Assembly: GCA_030066655.1 (NCBI GenBank)
Contig: JASJBE010000014.1
Span: 1 to 43,863 of the forward strand
Source of the DNA: Woeseiaceae bacterium
GTDB taxonomy: Bacteria; Pseudomonadota; Gammaproteobacteria; Steroidobacterales; Woeseiaceae
Direction of reading: 5' to 3'
Length of the DNA stretch: 43,863 nt
Positions 16,401 through 23,770 of this stretch are shown piece after piece. The position numbers and the translations under genes are program-made. Within the stretch, counting starts at the first letter, position 1. Every line of letters starts with the position of its first letter. Below the pieces are notes generated by a model that ran no database searches, was not told the DNA's origin, and saw nothing but the letters and a program-made list of their open reading frames with translations.

Positions 16401-16732
16401 CCGTTTGCGTCCTCGACGAGGTCGTATACGAAGTCATTGCGGAGCGCCTCAGGGTTGCCGCGCTCCTGGCGAAAATGGGAGAACCGGTAGCCGTCGTAAC
16501 GGTTCAGTCCGTTCTCGGTGCCGAACCACATATAGCCTTCCGAGTCTTGCAGGATGCTGACAACGGTGCTCTGAGAGAGGCCGTCGTCAAGCGTCAGGTG
16601 CTCGAAGCGCATCGGGTGAGCATCGTCGGCTGCCGCCGCCATGACCGGCCATAACAGCACTGTCAGTACGGCGAGCAGGCATTGCTGCGTGCCCCTTCTT
16701 AGGCAATTCATAAGCTGTCCGAAATCCATCAT
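13415..16732 (-). CDS. Propeller-type sensor diguanylate cyclase (Reg_prop, Y_Y_Y, GGDEF)
   Basis: The 1105-residue protein makes c-di-GMP from two GTP. A signal peptide ends near residue 35. Residues about 45-700 hold a long series of two-component-regulator propeller repeats (recurring 'SILQDSEGYMWFGTENGLNRYD'-like units, W-x-G-T core), predicted to form two periplasmic beta-propellers. A Y_Y_Y domain follows (about 725-800), then one membrane helix (about 812-832) and a coiled coil leading to the GGDEF domain. The active site G969-G-D-E-F is intact, and the inhibitory RxxD site (RRSD) lies 5 residues before it. A ligand sensed in the periplasm, perhaps a glycan or its fragments, would control cyclase activity. 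The ATG at 16732 has an AAGGCGG box. Downstream of the two EAL genes and upstream of the subtilase. Confidence 0.93.
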   Translation of the reverse strand: MMDFGQLMNCLRRGTQQCLLAVLTVLLWPVMAAAADDAHPMRFEHLTLDDGLSQSTVVSILQDSEGYMWFGTENGLNRYDGYRFSHFRQERGNPEALRNDFVYDLVEDANGALWVATKGGGLSKFDPDAEIFTTYRHDADDEFSIAGNIVRTLLADSDGSIWVGLRQNGLNRLNPANGQFERFDLAGGDESIFALHKDHSNRLWVGTDTGLYTIDLESGEIEPFANDADQALSSARIRSIASDSRGRVWVGTYDGGLNMIDAMTGSVTQFRHDPEDAGSLSDDRVTVIFEDEAKRIWVGTTGGLSLLDEASRQFTRFNADSNDPNSLSSDAVSTLFQDRSGLIWVGTLTSGINKWNPRTWALGLQETSSIAATEDRQPNIVSFATADDDTLWIGTFGDGLIARDRKDGSVTHYRKDPNDPASLSGDRVMSLIVDSEGDVWAGTMRGGLSRLDTANGTFTNFRNDPSDDKSLSANGIMALFEDSQGLIWAGTFGGGVSIFDKQTGDFSRIGSDAAPGKALSGPRVTAFAEDRLGNIWIGTDSGGLNLYDRETGSIHAFRYDEDDATSLSSDTIYSLHVDAKGIVWVGTRGAGLDRVLGSSDAPEKVQFSNLSQKDGLSNDVVYGVLSDNAGDLWLSTNYGITRIDRDTGGMKQLHRRHGLQSEEFNFGAYHASADGTLFFGGARGFNEFEPEGLPVSSTIPPIVLTGFFNSGDDGSARIPSDISDGIELGYADDNITFEFAALDFISSDNNRFMYKLEGFDQDWIDLGTAHRVTYTDLNDGYYLLRIKAANADGVWNEAGFAMPLRVKPAPWDTWWAYVAYAALFVQICLFLWWGHQRRLRREEEYSHRLEREVSKRTRELAERSEELVELNQSLQESSLSDPLTGLRNRRFVFEEVSRDLETIRRKHTNELNGMKPEDAADLVFMMIDLDNFKPINDTYGHAAGDQMLLEIRDVLLSTCRRSDFVVRWGGDEFVVVAKQSHPGEAEALAERIRSKIAATSFTLEEGQIVRTTCSIGFVAYPLYSGHSENSGLDEVINLADSLMYEAKSKRDAWVGLLGIDEAATSQGFEIDDIQPSSILFRARRNGRLTEHNPDFDQARTAEGAA

Positions 16733-16869
16733 TGCATCCGCCTTTTGTCCCTTGTCCGCGTTGACCTCTTCCGGGCGTTCGCGGAGTTCGAATCAGTGCG
16801 CCAATGAGACCACGATGACCCGGTTCGGGGCGGTGACGGGTGGCTTCAGGGATGGCCGGAAAAGTGTGA

Positions 16870-16894
16870 ACCAGTTCTCATAATGAACCGGTTA
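16870..16894. other. Imperfect inverted repeat between EAL and GGDEF genes
   Basis: Two 9-bp arms (AACCAGTTC and GAACCGGTT on the plus strand, one mismatch) flank a 7-base spacer. The element lies 12 bases past the stop of the EAL gene and about 140 bases upstream of the cyclase start. It has no T-run, so it is a weak terminator at best; it could be an operator for the cyclase gene. Confidence 0.25.
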
Positions 16895-16905
16895 AATTGG
16901 CGGGA

Positions 16906-18786
16906 TTATGGCGTTTTTTGTACGAGACTGGCGAGTTCGTCGGGGCTCACAGCGGGCGACAGATAGAAGCCCTGGTACTGGTCGCAACCCATGCCGCGAA
17001 GCATGGCCAGTTGCTCATTCGACTCAACACCCTCGGCGACGACGGTCAGGTTCAACTTCTGGCCGAGGGCGACCATGGCCGACGTGATTGCCGACTCGGC
17101 GCCGTTCGAGCGGAGCTCCATGATGTAGGAGCGGTCGATCTTCAGAACGTCGAGCGGGAGGTCCTTGAGGTAGGCGATGGCTGCTTCACCGGTGCCAAAA
17201 TCGTCGATCGACAGAGATACACCGAGTTCCTTCAGTGCCTCGAGTCGACTCACGACGTTGGTCTCCGGGGATAATGCGCCACGCTCGCTAAGCTCGAGGT
17301 CCAGCAGGCCCGGGTCGACGCCATGCGTCTCCACGCAGCGACGTACGACGTCGGGGAAACCCGGGTCGAGCAACTGGCACTTCGACACGTTGACGGACAT
17401 CCGGATCGGATCCATGCCCCTCTCGCGCCAGTCAGCCATCTGCCGACAGGCGGAGTTCAGCACGAACCTGCCGATCGAGACCATGAGGCCCGATGCCTCC
17501 GCGATGGGGACGAACTCGGCCGGCGGCAGGAAACTGCCGTCGGGTTGCGGCCAGCGCAGCAGCGCCTCGCAGCCAACGATGCGACTGCTCGCGATGTCCA
17601 CGAGCGGCTGGTAGGCGAGTCTCAGTTCCTTGTTGTCGATCGCAGCGTGCAGTCGGTTCTCGATCTGAAGCTTACGTGCAATGTCCTTGTCGACTTTCTT
17701 GCTGTGATGGCAGAACTGTGCGCCCCGGCTGCGTGCATCACGCATTGCAGATTCCGCCTTGCCGAGGACCTGCGACAGCTCGGAAACGTCCGTCGGGTAG
17801 AAGGCCGCGCCGATGCACGGCGACAGGTACACCGTCTGGCCGTCGACACTCATCGGTGCGGACAGGCGCTCCATGACGACCCTTCGAAGCTCGTCGAGTT
17901 CGGCGGCATCCGGTGACACGGTCATCAGCAGGGCGAAGCGGCCCGGATCGATTCGCGCTACAGACGCCGTGCGCAGGCCCGATTCGAGCTTCACCGAGTC
18001 GGCGGTCGACTGCAGGCACTCTCTCAGGATACCGGCGGTGTCGAAGGCGACCTGGTCGCTTTGCTTGACGCCCAGCGCCTCGGTGATCAGGTTGAATCGG
18101 TTCAGGCTGACCACGCAGACGAGCAGCACGTTGCCATTGCTCGTTATCGACGTGGCGCTGCGTCGCAGCAATTCCTGGAACTTGCTGCGATTCGGCAGGC
18201 CGGTCACGGGTTCAAAAGACTCTGATGTTCGCTTTTGTTCGCGCACACGGTCTGCCAGCTCAACGGCTGAGCGCAGCGAATGACGCGTCTGTTCCAGGGC
18301 GGCGCCGCTGTCCGCAATTTGCGCGGCCTGGCGGACCCTTCGGCTTACGATTCTGAAGTCGAAGGGCTTCCTCGCGACATCGTAGGCCCCGTTGTCCAGC
18401 GCGTCGCGAGTCTCGCTGCCGGACGTGCTGAGGACGATGACGGGCACGTCGAGATCCTCGGCGTCGAGCAGCCTCAGGTAGACAGGCAGGCGACTGCTGT
18501 CCCGGAAGGCCGCCTCCGCGATGACGGCGCAGGGCTCCAGCGACTCCGCGGCGACCAGCGCGTTCTCCGCGTCGTCGACCATCGTCACCGCGAAACCCGA
18601 CTGCTGCAGCCAACGAGTGTCCCAGCGTCTCAGGGAGCGGGGTCGGCCAAGCAGCAGAACCCGCTTCTCGCTGTCCTGATCCTCAACATAGTTTTCGTCA
18701 TTGGCGACTGACATCAATGACTCGAGGATTCCCGTGACCTCGTGGAGATCGTCGGAGTCGAAGTGCGTACCGGCCGGCTTAGTCAT
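16906..18786 (-). CDS. c-di-GMP phosphodiesterase with degenerate REC and degenerate GGDEF domains, EAL intact
   Basis: The protein has 626 residues from the ATG at 18786 (GGGG box 6 bases upstream; an in-frame ATG at 18798 is also possible). Residues about 40-155 look like a receiver domain, but the phospho-acceptor strand reads VIAEAAF without the usual Asp. The GGDEF domain (about 190-350) has RIDPGRF at the signature and should not make c-di-GMP. The EAL domain starts with E407-A-L and keeps the metal and catalytic set: NVSK, ELSE, IDDFGTG, LKID, AEGVES and the final QGF. It should hydrolyse c-di-GMP to pGpG. It overlaps the upstream EAL gene by 8 bases, so the two are translationally coupled. 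No signal peptide or membrane helix: cytoplasmic. Confidence 0.88.
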   Translation of the reverse strand: MTKPAGTHFDSDDLHEVTGILESLMSVANDENYVEDQDSEKRVLLLGRPRSLRRWDTRWLQQSGFAVTMVDDAENALVAAESLEPCAVIAEAAFRDSSRLPVYLRLLDAEDLDVPVIVLSTSGSETRDALDNGAYDVARKPFDFRIVSRRVRQAAQIADSGAALEQTRHSLRSAVELADRVREQKRTSESFEPVTGLPNRSKFQELLRRSATSITSNGNVLLVCVVSLNRFNLITEALGVKQSDQVAFDTAGILRECLQSTADSVKLESGLRTASVARIDPGRFALLMTVSPDAAELDELRRVVMERLSAPMSVDGQTVYLSPCIGAAFYPTDVSELSQVLGKAESAMRDARSRGAQFCHHSKKVDKDIARKLQIENRLHAAIDNKELRLAYQPLVDIASSRIVGCEALLRWPQPDGSFLPPAEFVPIAEASGLMVSIGRFVLNSACRQMADWRERGMDPIRMSVNVSKCQLLDPGFPDVVRRCVETHGVDPGLLDLELSERGALSPETNVVSRLEALKELGVSLSIDDFGTGEAAIAYLKDLPLDVLKIDRSYIMELRSNGAESAITSAMVALGQKLNLTVVAEGVESNEQLAMLRGMGCDQYQGFYLSPAVSPDELASLVQKTP

Positions 18787-20524
18787 CGTCGTCCCCATTG
18801 CCCAAGGGCGCGGGGTTCGTCAGGTAGCGTTGCGTGTTTTCTGCGTCTGCCGGCTCACAGAAAAGGAAGCCCTGCAGATTGTCGCAGCCGATCTCCGACA
18901 GCGCCTCAGCCTGCTCCCAGGTTTCGACACCCTCTGCCGTGACCTGCAGCCCGAGCTCATGCGCCATGGCCGTGATCGCGGCGCAGGCGGCACGACTCGA
19001 GGCACTGTGATCGACCATGGCCGTGAACTTCTGGTGAATCTTGACGCCTGCGATCGGACTGTCCGCCAGGTAGTCGAACGAGCAGATGCCGGTACCAAAG
19101 TCATCGACGATAATATTGATACCGAGGTCCCTGAGGGCCCGGGACGTAATGAAGCTGCGCATCGCGTCACGGAGCAGCAGGTGCTCGGTGATCTCGATGT
19201 CGACAAGCCCGCCATCGACACCGGTGCTTTCGAGGATCTGGCCGAATCGATCGGCGAAATCTTCGCGCGCGAACTCCTGGCCCGACACGTTGATTGCGAG
19301 TCTCAACTTGTCGTGATCGCCGCCGCGCCAGGCGGCCAGCTGATTGCAGGCCGTCGCGAGCACCCACTCGCCGATCGGGACGATCAGACCCGTGTACTCG
19401 GCGGCCTTGATGACTTCCTGGATCGGTCGGCCGGCGAACAACGGTCTGGGCCAGCGCAGCAGGACTTCGACGGCGGATACGCTGCCGTCCGGCTGCGAGT
19501 GAATGGGCAGGTAGTTGAGCTCGAACTCTTCGCCACGCAGGGCCGTCTCGAGTTCGACGACAAGGTCCTGGCGCTCGAGCGCGCGCATCCTGACCGTGCC
19601 GGAGTGAAATTTGTGATGGCTGGTGTGGCTGAATCGTGCTTCCTGCAGCGCGACGATGCCGTTGTCCAGGAGTTCGCTGCTGCGCTCGCCGTCCTGCGGG
19701 TAGAGCGCGATGCCGACCGATACCTTGAGTTCGTACTCCTTGGCTTCGATGACCATTGGCCCTGCGAGGAGTCGCGACAGTCGCTCGGCGACGGCCTGCG
19801 CGTCCTCACCGGTTTCGATGTCCGGCAGAACCACGGCAAACTGCGTTTCGTCGATGCGAGCTACCGCCGAATAGCGTTCGTCATCGTCCTCATCTCGCTG
19901 GTTCGCGCCGCGCAGCGTCCGCGTCAGTCGCGACGCAACGTTTGCGAGCATGACCCGGTAAACGCTCTCGCCGTGCGTTGACTTGAGATCCTCTTCTTCC
20001 TCGATGTCCAGGCAGATCAACGCGCCGCGGCCCTGCCGCAGGCGGATTCGCTGGATGATGGCGGCGAGCTCGCCGGCGAGCCAGTCACGGTTCGGCAGAC
20101 CCGTGTCACTGTCCATGTAGGCGAGATCGGCGAGTTCCTCGATGGCGGCCTGCGTTGCCGTCGCATCCCTCGCGATTAGCATGGCGCGGTCACGGCCCTG
20201 CGGGACAAAGAGAAACTCGAGACTGGCGCCCTCGTCGTCGCCGCCTTTCAGCTGAATACTGTGGCTTTGCCGGCTCTGCAGCGCCTTGCGGATGTTCCGC
20301 TTGACCTGTTCGCCCGTCGGCCCGGGCCACAGCGACTCGACGCTTGCGCCAGGCCCGACATCGGGTGGCAGTACGCCGGTGCGCTCCGACCGGCTGACAA
20401 CGCTCTCCACCTCGCCAGAGGATGACACGATCGCGATCAGGTTAGCGTCCGGGCGTTCCTGGTCGGGTGACGCGTCGGTGCGCTTGCGCCACAGCTTCAG
20501 CTCACGGGCGTCGAACGCCGTCAT
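18779..20524 (-). CDS. c-di-GMP phosphodiesterase, PAS-like plus degenerate GGDEF, EAL domain
   Basis: The protein has 581 residues from the ATG at 20524; the frame continues upstream to 20668 but only with a TTG start there. The N-terminal 125 residues look PAS-like. The GGDEF domain is degenerate (RIDETQF at the signature) and probably regulatory. The EAL domain begins E353-V-L and keeps NVSG, EITE, VDDFGTG, the catalytic Lys (VKIH), AEGVET and LQGF. Changes from consensus are EAL to EVL and KID to KIH; neither removes a metal ligand I recognise, so activity is likely. The C-terminus ends in four Asp. It overlaps the next EAL gene by 8 bases. Cytoplasmic. The pair may differ in sensing through their unlike N-termini. 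Confidence 0.85.
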   Translation of the reverse strand: MTAFDARELKLWRKRTDASPDQERPDANLIAIVSSSGEVESVVSRSERTGVLPPDVGPGASVESLWPGPTGEQVKRNIRKALQSRQSHSIQLKGGDDEGASLEFLFVPQGRDRAMLIARDATATQAAIEELADLAYMDSDTGLPNRDWLAGELAAIIQRIRLRQGRGALICLDIEEEEDLKSTHGESVYRVMLANVASRLTRTLRGANQRDEDDDERYSAVARIDETQFAVVLPDIETGEDAQAVAERLSRLLAGPMVIEAKEYELKVSVGIALYPQDGERSSELLDNGIVALQEARFSHTSHHKFHSGTVRMRALERQDLVVELETALRGEEFELNYLPIHSQPDGSVSAVEVLLRWPRPLFAGRPIQEVIKAAEYTGLIVPIGEWVLATACNQLAAWRGGDHDKLRLAINVSGQEFAREDFADRFGQILESTGVDGGLVDIEITEHLLLRDAMRSFITSRALRDLGINIIVDDFGTGICSFDYLADSPIAGVKIHQKFTAMVDHSASSRAACAAITAMAHELGLQVTAEGVETWEQAEALSEIGCDNLQGFLFCEPADAENTQRYLTNPAPLGNGDDDD

Positions 20525-20934
20525 ATCGAGGTCGGATGGCCGGTCGCCGCGATGCGAATCGGCTGACTTCTTGTCTGCGCTGCTGCCCAAGCTACTGATT
20601 CTCCAACGATGAATCGGCGTTTTATACGTTCTGAATGGGATGCAGGAGCACGCCGCCCCACGTCCCAAAGCGAGAAACCTCGGCGATAATAACGGCTCGG
20701 AATAAGAAATCTTGAGAGCCCCCGCACAGTTTCGTTACAAAATTAACGATTGGTCAAATAGTCACAGGAAACGAGCGCTTACGGTCGGCTGACCGGGCGC
20801 ATTCGCATCGATTGCTACATGTTGAAACAGTGTTGAGCGGCTTTCTTGGCTACCATTTGCGGCTTCTGTTAGCACGCTCGTGCCCGCTCCCGGGCGCCAG
20901 CGCCACTTCTATCTGAATCACTACCGGACTTCGC
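20525..20934. other. 410-bp divergent promoter region between EAL gene and ccoN
   Basis: No gene was recognised here. An inverted repeat TCGTTA-N6-TAACGA lies at 20732-20749, in an AT-rich stretch, and a small GC hairpin (GCCCG-CTCC-CGGGC) at about 20882-20895. No FNR/ANR box (TTGAT-N4-ATCAA) was found, although cbb3 operons often have one. Promoters for both directions must lie here, but none matches consensus well. Confidence 0.5.
20732..20749. promoter_or_regulatory. Inverted repeat, candidate operator upstream of ccoN
   Basis: TCGTTA and TAACGA arms (6 bp each) flank a 6-base A-rich spacer, 186 bases before the ccoN ATG and 208 bases before the divergent EAL gene. The spacing of two half-sites over about one and a half turns suits a dimeric regulator; the protein is unknown. 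Confidence 0.25.
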
Positions 20935-22590
20935 ATGTCAACAGCGATTGCATTTCTACTGGCCGCCACTTTCGTGATTTCTGTTGGTGGGCTCGGACTC
21001 TTGATCTGGGCGCTCGTCAACGACCAGTTCACGATGGGCAAGCGGGCGGCGCAGACAATCTTCGGCACCGATGAGGTCGGCCGCGTCGAGGACCCGGCGA
21101 CTCCGGCCGACACGCGGGCTGAGATGCAGCGTGAACGAGGCGAGATTGCAGACCGCGGCCAGCAGGGCCTCGAGGATCGCGCGGCCCGGGTGCGTGCCGA
21201 TCGGTCGAGTCGTACGCCGGTCACCTGGTGGCTCGCATCGTCACTGGTCTGGCTCGTGCTCGGCTCGATCATTGGCCTGATCGTCTCGATGAAGTTCCAC
21301 ATGCCCGACTGGCTGGTCAACGACCCGGCGCTGACATTCGGGCGTCTGCGTCCGGCCCACCTGAACCTCGTCGCCTACGGTTGGGCGTCGATGGCCGGCG
21401 TCGGCGTCGGCATCTGGCTGATTCCGCGCCTGTTCAAGGTCACGCTGCAGGGGCCGGCCTACGCGACCGCCGGCGCGATCATCTGGAACGTCGGCATCTT
21501 CTTAGGCACGGCCGCGCTGCTGACCGGCTACTCGGACGGCATGGAGTGGCTCGAATTCCCCTGGCCCATCGACATCACGCTGGTGGTCGGCGGCGCACTG
21601 GCCGCCGTGCCGCTGATCCTGTCGCTGCTGAAGCGACGCGTGCAGCACCTGTACGTCAGCGCCTGGTACCTGCTGGCTGCGCTGATCTGGTTCCCGATGC
21701 TGTTCGTCACGGCGAACCTGCCGAACCTATTCTCGGGCGTCGAGCAGTCGATGCTGAACTGGTGGTATGCCCACAATGTGCTCGGCCTGTGGATGACGCC
21801 GCTGGGACTGGCGGCGGCCTACTACATGATCCCGAAGATCGTCGGCGCGCCGATCTATTCCTACAGCCTGTCATTGGTGGGTTTCTGGGCGCTGGCGCTG
21901 TTCTACTCACAGGTGGGTCTGCACCACCTGATCGGCGGCCCGGTACCGACGTGGGCCGTCACGATCTCGATCGTGCACAGCGTCATGATGGTCATCCCGG
22001 TCGTCGCCGTCGCCGTCAACCATCACATGACGGTCGCACCGCACTGGCGTCTGTTGCTGTACTCGCCGACGCTGCGTTTCGTCGTGCTCGGCGCCGTCAT
22101 GTACACGGCTGCCTCGCTGCAGGGTTCGATGCAGGCGCTCAGGTCCGTCAACGAGATCACGCACTTCACGCATTACACGGTGGCGCACGCGCACTTGGGC
22201 CTCTATGGCTTCCTGACATACATCATGTTCGGCGCAATCTATTTCATTATGCCGCGACTGACCGGGCGTGAATGGCCCTACCCGAAAGCCATCACGGCAC
22301 ACTTCTGGCTGGTATTCGTTGGCTTTGCGGTTTACTTCATCTTCTTGAGCATCGGCGGCTGGCTGCAGGGCCTCGCCATGCAGGACCCGTCACGGCCGTT
22401 CATGGAGTCGGTGACGCTGACGCTGCCTTACCTCGAGGCGCGTTCGGTCGGCGGTGCGATCATGACGCTGGGCCACGTCGTGTTCGCCGTGCACGCGTTC
22501 ATCGCGCTGAGTCGTTCCGGCCCGGTCCGGGATGACGCGGCGCTGTTCCGCAGACCCGCCGCCCAGAGCCCGGCAGGAGGTTCGGCATGA
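20935..22590 (+). CDS. ccoN: cbb3-type cytochrome c oxidase subunit I with CcoS-like N-terminal segment
   Basis: Subunit I holds the low-spin heme b and the heme b3-CuB centre that reduces O2 to water and pumps protons. Conserved metal-ligand histidines are visible: RPAHLN for heme b, WYAHNV and LHH for CuB, and the HYTVAHAH pair for the hemes. About 12 membrane helices follow residue 95. The first 95 residues are unusual: one membrane helix, then W-A-L-V-N-D-Q-F and T-I-F-G-T-D-E, which resembles the small assembly protein CcoS (helix, W-x2-V, G-Q-F, I-L-F-D-D). A charged linker joins it to the first true CcoN helix. Normal CcoN is about 475 residues; this is 551. First gene of a four-gene overlapping operon. 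Confidence 0.93.
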   Translation: MSTAIAFLLAATFVISVGGLGLLIWALVNDQFTMGKRAAQTIFGTDEVGRVEDPATPADTRAEMQRERGEIADRGQQGLEDRAARVRADRSSRTPVTWWLASSLVWLVLGSIIGLIVSMKFHMPDWLVNDPALTFGRLRPAHLNLVAYGWASMAGVGVGIWLIPRLFKVTLQGPAYATAGAIIWNVGIFLGTAALLTGYSDGMEWLEFPWPIDITLVVGGALAAVPLILSLLKRRVQHLYVSAWYLLAALIWFPMLFVTANLPNLFSGVEQSMLNWWYAHNVLGLWMTPLGLAAAYYMIPKIVGAPIYSYSLSLVGFWALALFYSQVGLHHLIGGPVPTWAVTISIVHSVMMVIPVVAVAVNHHMTVAPHWRLLLYSPTLRFVVLGAVMYTAASLQGSMQALRSVNEITHFTHYTVAHAHLGLYGFLTYIMFGAIYFIMPRLTGREWPYPKAITAHFWLVFVGFAVYFIFLSIGGWLQGLAMQDPSRPFMESVTLTLPYLEARSVGGAIMTLGHVVFAVHAFIALSRSGPVRDDAALFRRPAAQSPAGGSA

Positions 22591-23186
22591 CGCGCGCACT
22601 CGGCATCGTTGCCGCGGCGGCCATGATCCTGCTGTTCGCAGCGCTGATGATTGTCGTTATGCCGTCGATCCAGCTGCAGGCATCCGTTCGTCCGCCGGAG
22701 GGCCTCAAGCCTTATTCGGAATCGGCCCTGGTCGGGCGCGACGTCTACGTAAGCCTAGGCTGCGTTTACTGTCACAGCCAGCAGCCTCGCGACCCGTCGC
22801 TGGGTCCCGATGCGATTCGCGGCTGGGGCAGGGCGGCTGTGCCGGCGGATTTCATTTACGACTCGCCGCATCTCCTCGGAACGATGCGAACGGGGCCGGA
22901 TCTCCTGAATATCGGTGCCCGTCAGCCGAGCGTCGATTGGCACATGACGCATCTCTACAACCCGAGAGCCGTGATGCCGGAGAGCATCATGCCGGCCTAT
23001 CCGTTCCTGTTTGAGGTCAAGGAAGAGGCGGGTCCGCGCGACATCGTCGTAAACCTGCCCGACGACTTCGCGCCGGACGGCGGAGTTGTCGTCGCGCGCC
23101 CGGCGGCGAGGGATCTCGTGCAATACCTCCTGGAGCTCGACCGTACTTACCCGGTTGACGAGATCCCGGTCGAGGAGGCGGACTGA
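22587..23186 (+). CDS. ccoO: cbb3 oxidase monoheme cytochrome c subunit
   Basis: This membrane-anchored monoheme cytochrome passes electrons to CcoN on the periplasmic side. The 199-residue protein has one N-terminal helix (about 4-26), the heme motif C59-V-Y-C62-H63 followed by SQQPRDP, and the axial ligand M135 in the IMPAYPFL stretch typical of CcoO. The ATG overlaps the ccoN stop in an ATGA junction, and its own TGA shares a base with the next ATG. Length is close to that of other CcoO proteins. Tight coupling implies fixed stoichiometry with CcoN. Confidence 0.94.
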   Translation: MTRALGIVAAAAMILLFAALMIVVMPSIQLQASVRPPEGLKPYSESALVGRDVYVSLGCVYCHSQQPRDPSLGPDAIRGWGRAAVPADFIYDSPHLLGTMRTGPDLLNIGARQPSVDWHMTHLYNPRAVMPESIMPAYPFLFEVKEEAGPRDIVVNLPDDFAPDGGVVVARPAARDLVQYLLELDRTYPVDEIPVEEAD

Positions 23187-23770
23187 TGGCAGACGATCGA
23201 TACTCCCGGCCGCAACGGCGCGAACGCGACGAGCCGGACGAGCTCAAGTCGCCAATTCCTAAGCCGCTGGCGCTGCTGTCGATTGCGCTGCTCGCCTGGG
23301 GTTCCTGGTACTACTTCCAGAACACCGGTTATCCGGTCGGCGCCGGCGATCGGCGTACGGCTATCGTCGTGTCCGACACCGTCGACGGCGCCGCCGTCTA
23401 CGCGGGCAACTGTGTGGCCTGCCACCAGGCGACCGGACAGGGCATCAGCGGAATCTTCCCGCCGCTGGTCGCGTCGTCCTGGGTCGTCGAGAACGACGAG
23501 CGGCTCATCCAGATCCTGCTGCATGGCGTACAAGGGGAGATGATCGTCAACGATCAGGCGTACAATGGCGTCATGCCCGCGTTCTCGCAGCTCAGCGACG
23601 CTGAACTGGCTGCGGTGCTGACGCACATACGCACGAATTGGGGGAACAGCGCCTCGCCGATCACGGCCGAGCAGGTCGATCAGGAAAGGCAGCGCTACCC
23701 CGAGGGCCGCGGGCCCTGGAATGGTGGTCAGGAGCTTGATGATGTCTTCCCGTCCGGAGACGGTGCCTGA
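23186..23770 (+). CDS. ccoP: CcoP-like single-heme cytochrome c subunit
   Basis: The 194-residue protein has a charged cytoplasmic N-terminus, one helix (about 28-45), a heme motif C76-V-A-C79-H80 and axial M130 in GVMPAF. Typical CcoP is about 300 residues with two hemes c; here only one CxxCH is present, so one heme domain is missing or was never there. Position in the operon and the membrane anchor support the CcoP call. No separate ccoQ gene lies between ccoO and ccoP. It starts on the last base of the ccoO stop. The protein may be the entry point for electrons from soluble cytochrome c. Confidence 0.82.
   Translation: MADDRYSRPQRRERDEPDELKSPIPKPLALLSIALLAWGSWYYFQNTGYPVGAGDRRTAIVVSDTVDGAAVYAGNCVACHQATGQGISGIFPPLVASSWVVENDERLIQILLHGVQGEMIVNDQAYNGVMPAFSQLSDAELAAVLTHIRTNWGNSASPITAEQVDQERQRYPEGRGPWNGGQELDDVFPSGDGA

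Noticed and set aside
18701..19981. Plus-strand open frame of 426 codons opposite the EAL gene
   Set aside because: No motifs; the antisense frame encodes GGDEF-EAL signatures.
20525..20934. FNR/ANR box upstream of ccoN
   Set aside because: No sequence close to TTGAT-N4-ATCAA was found on either strand.
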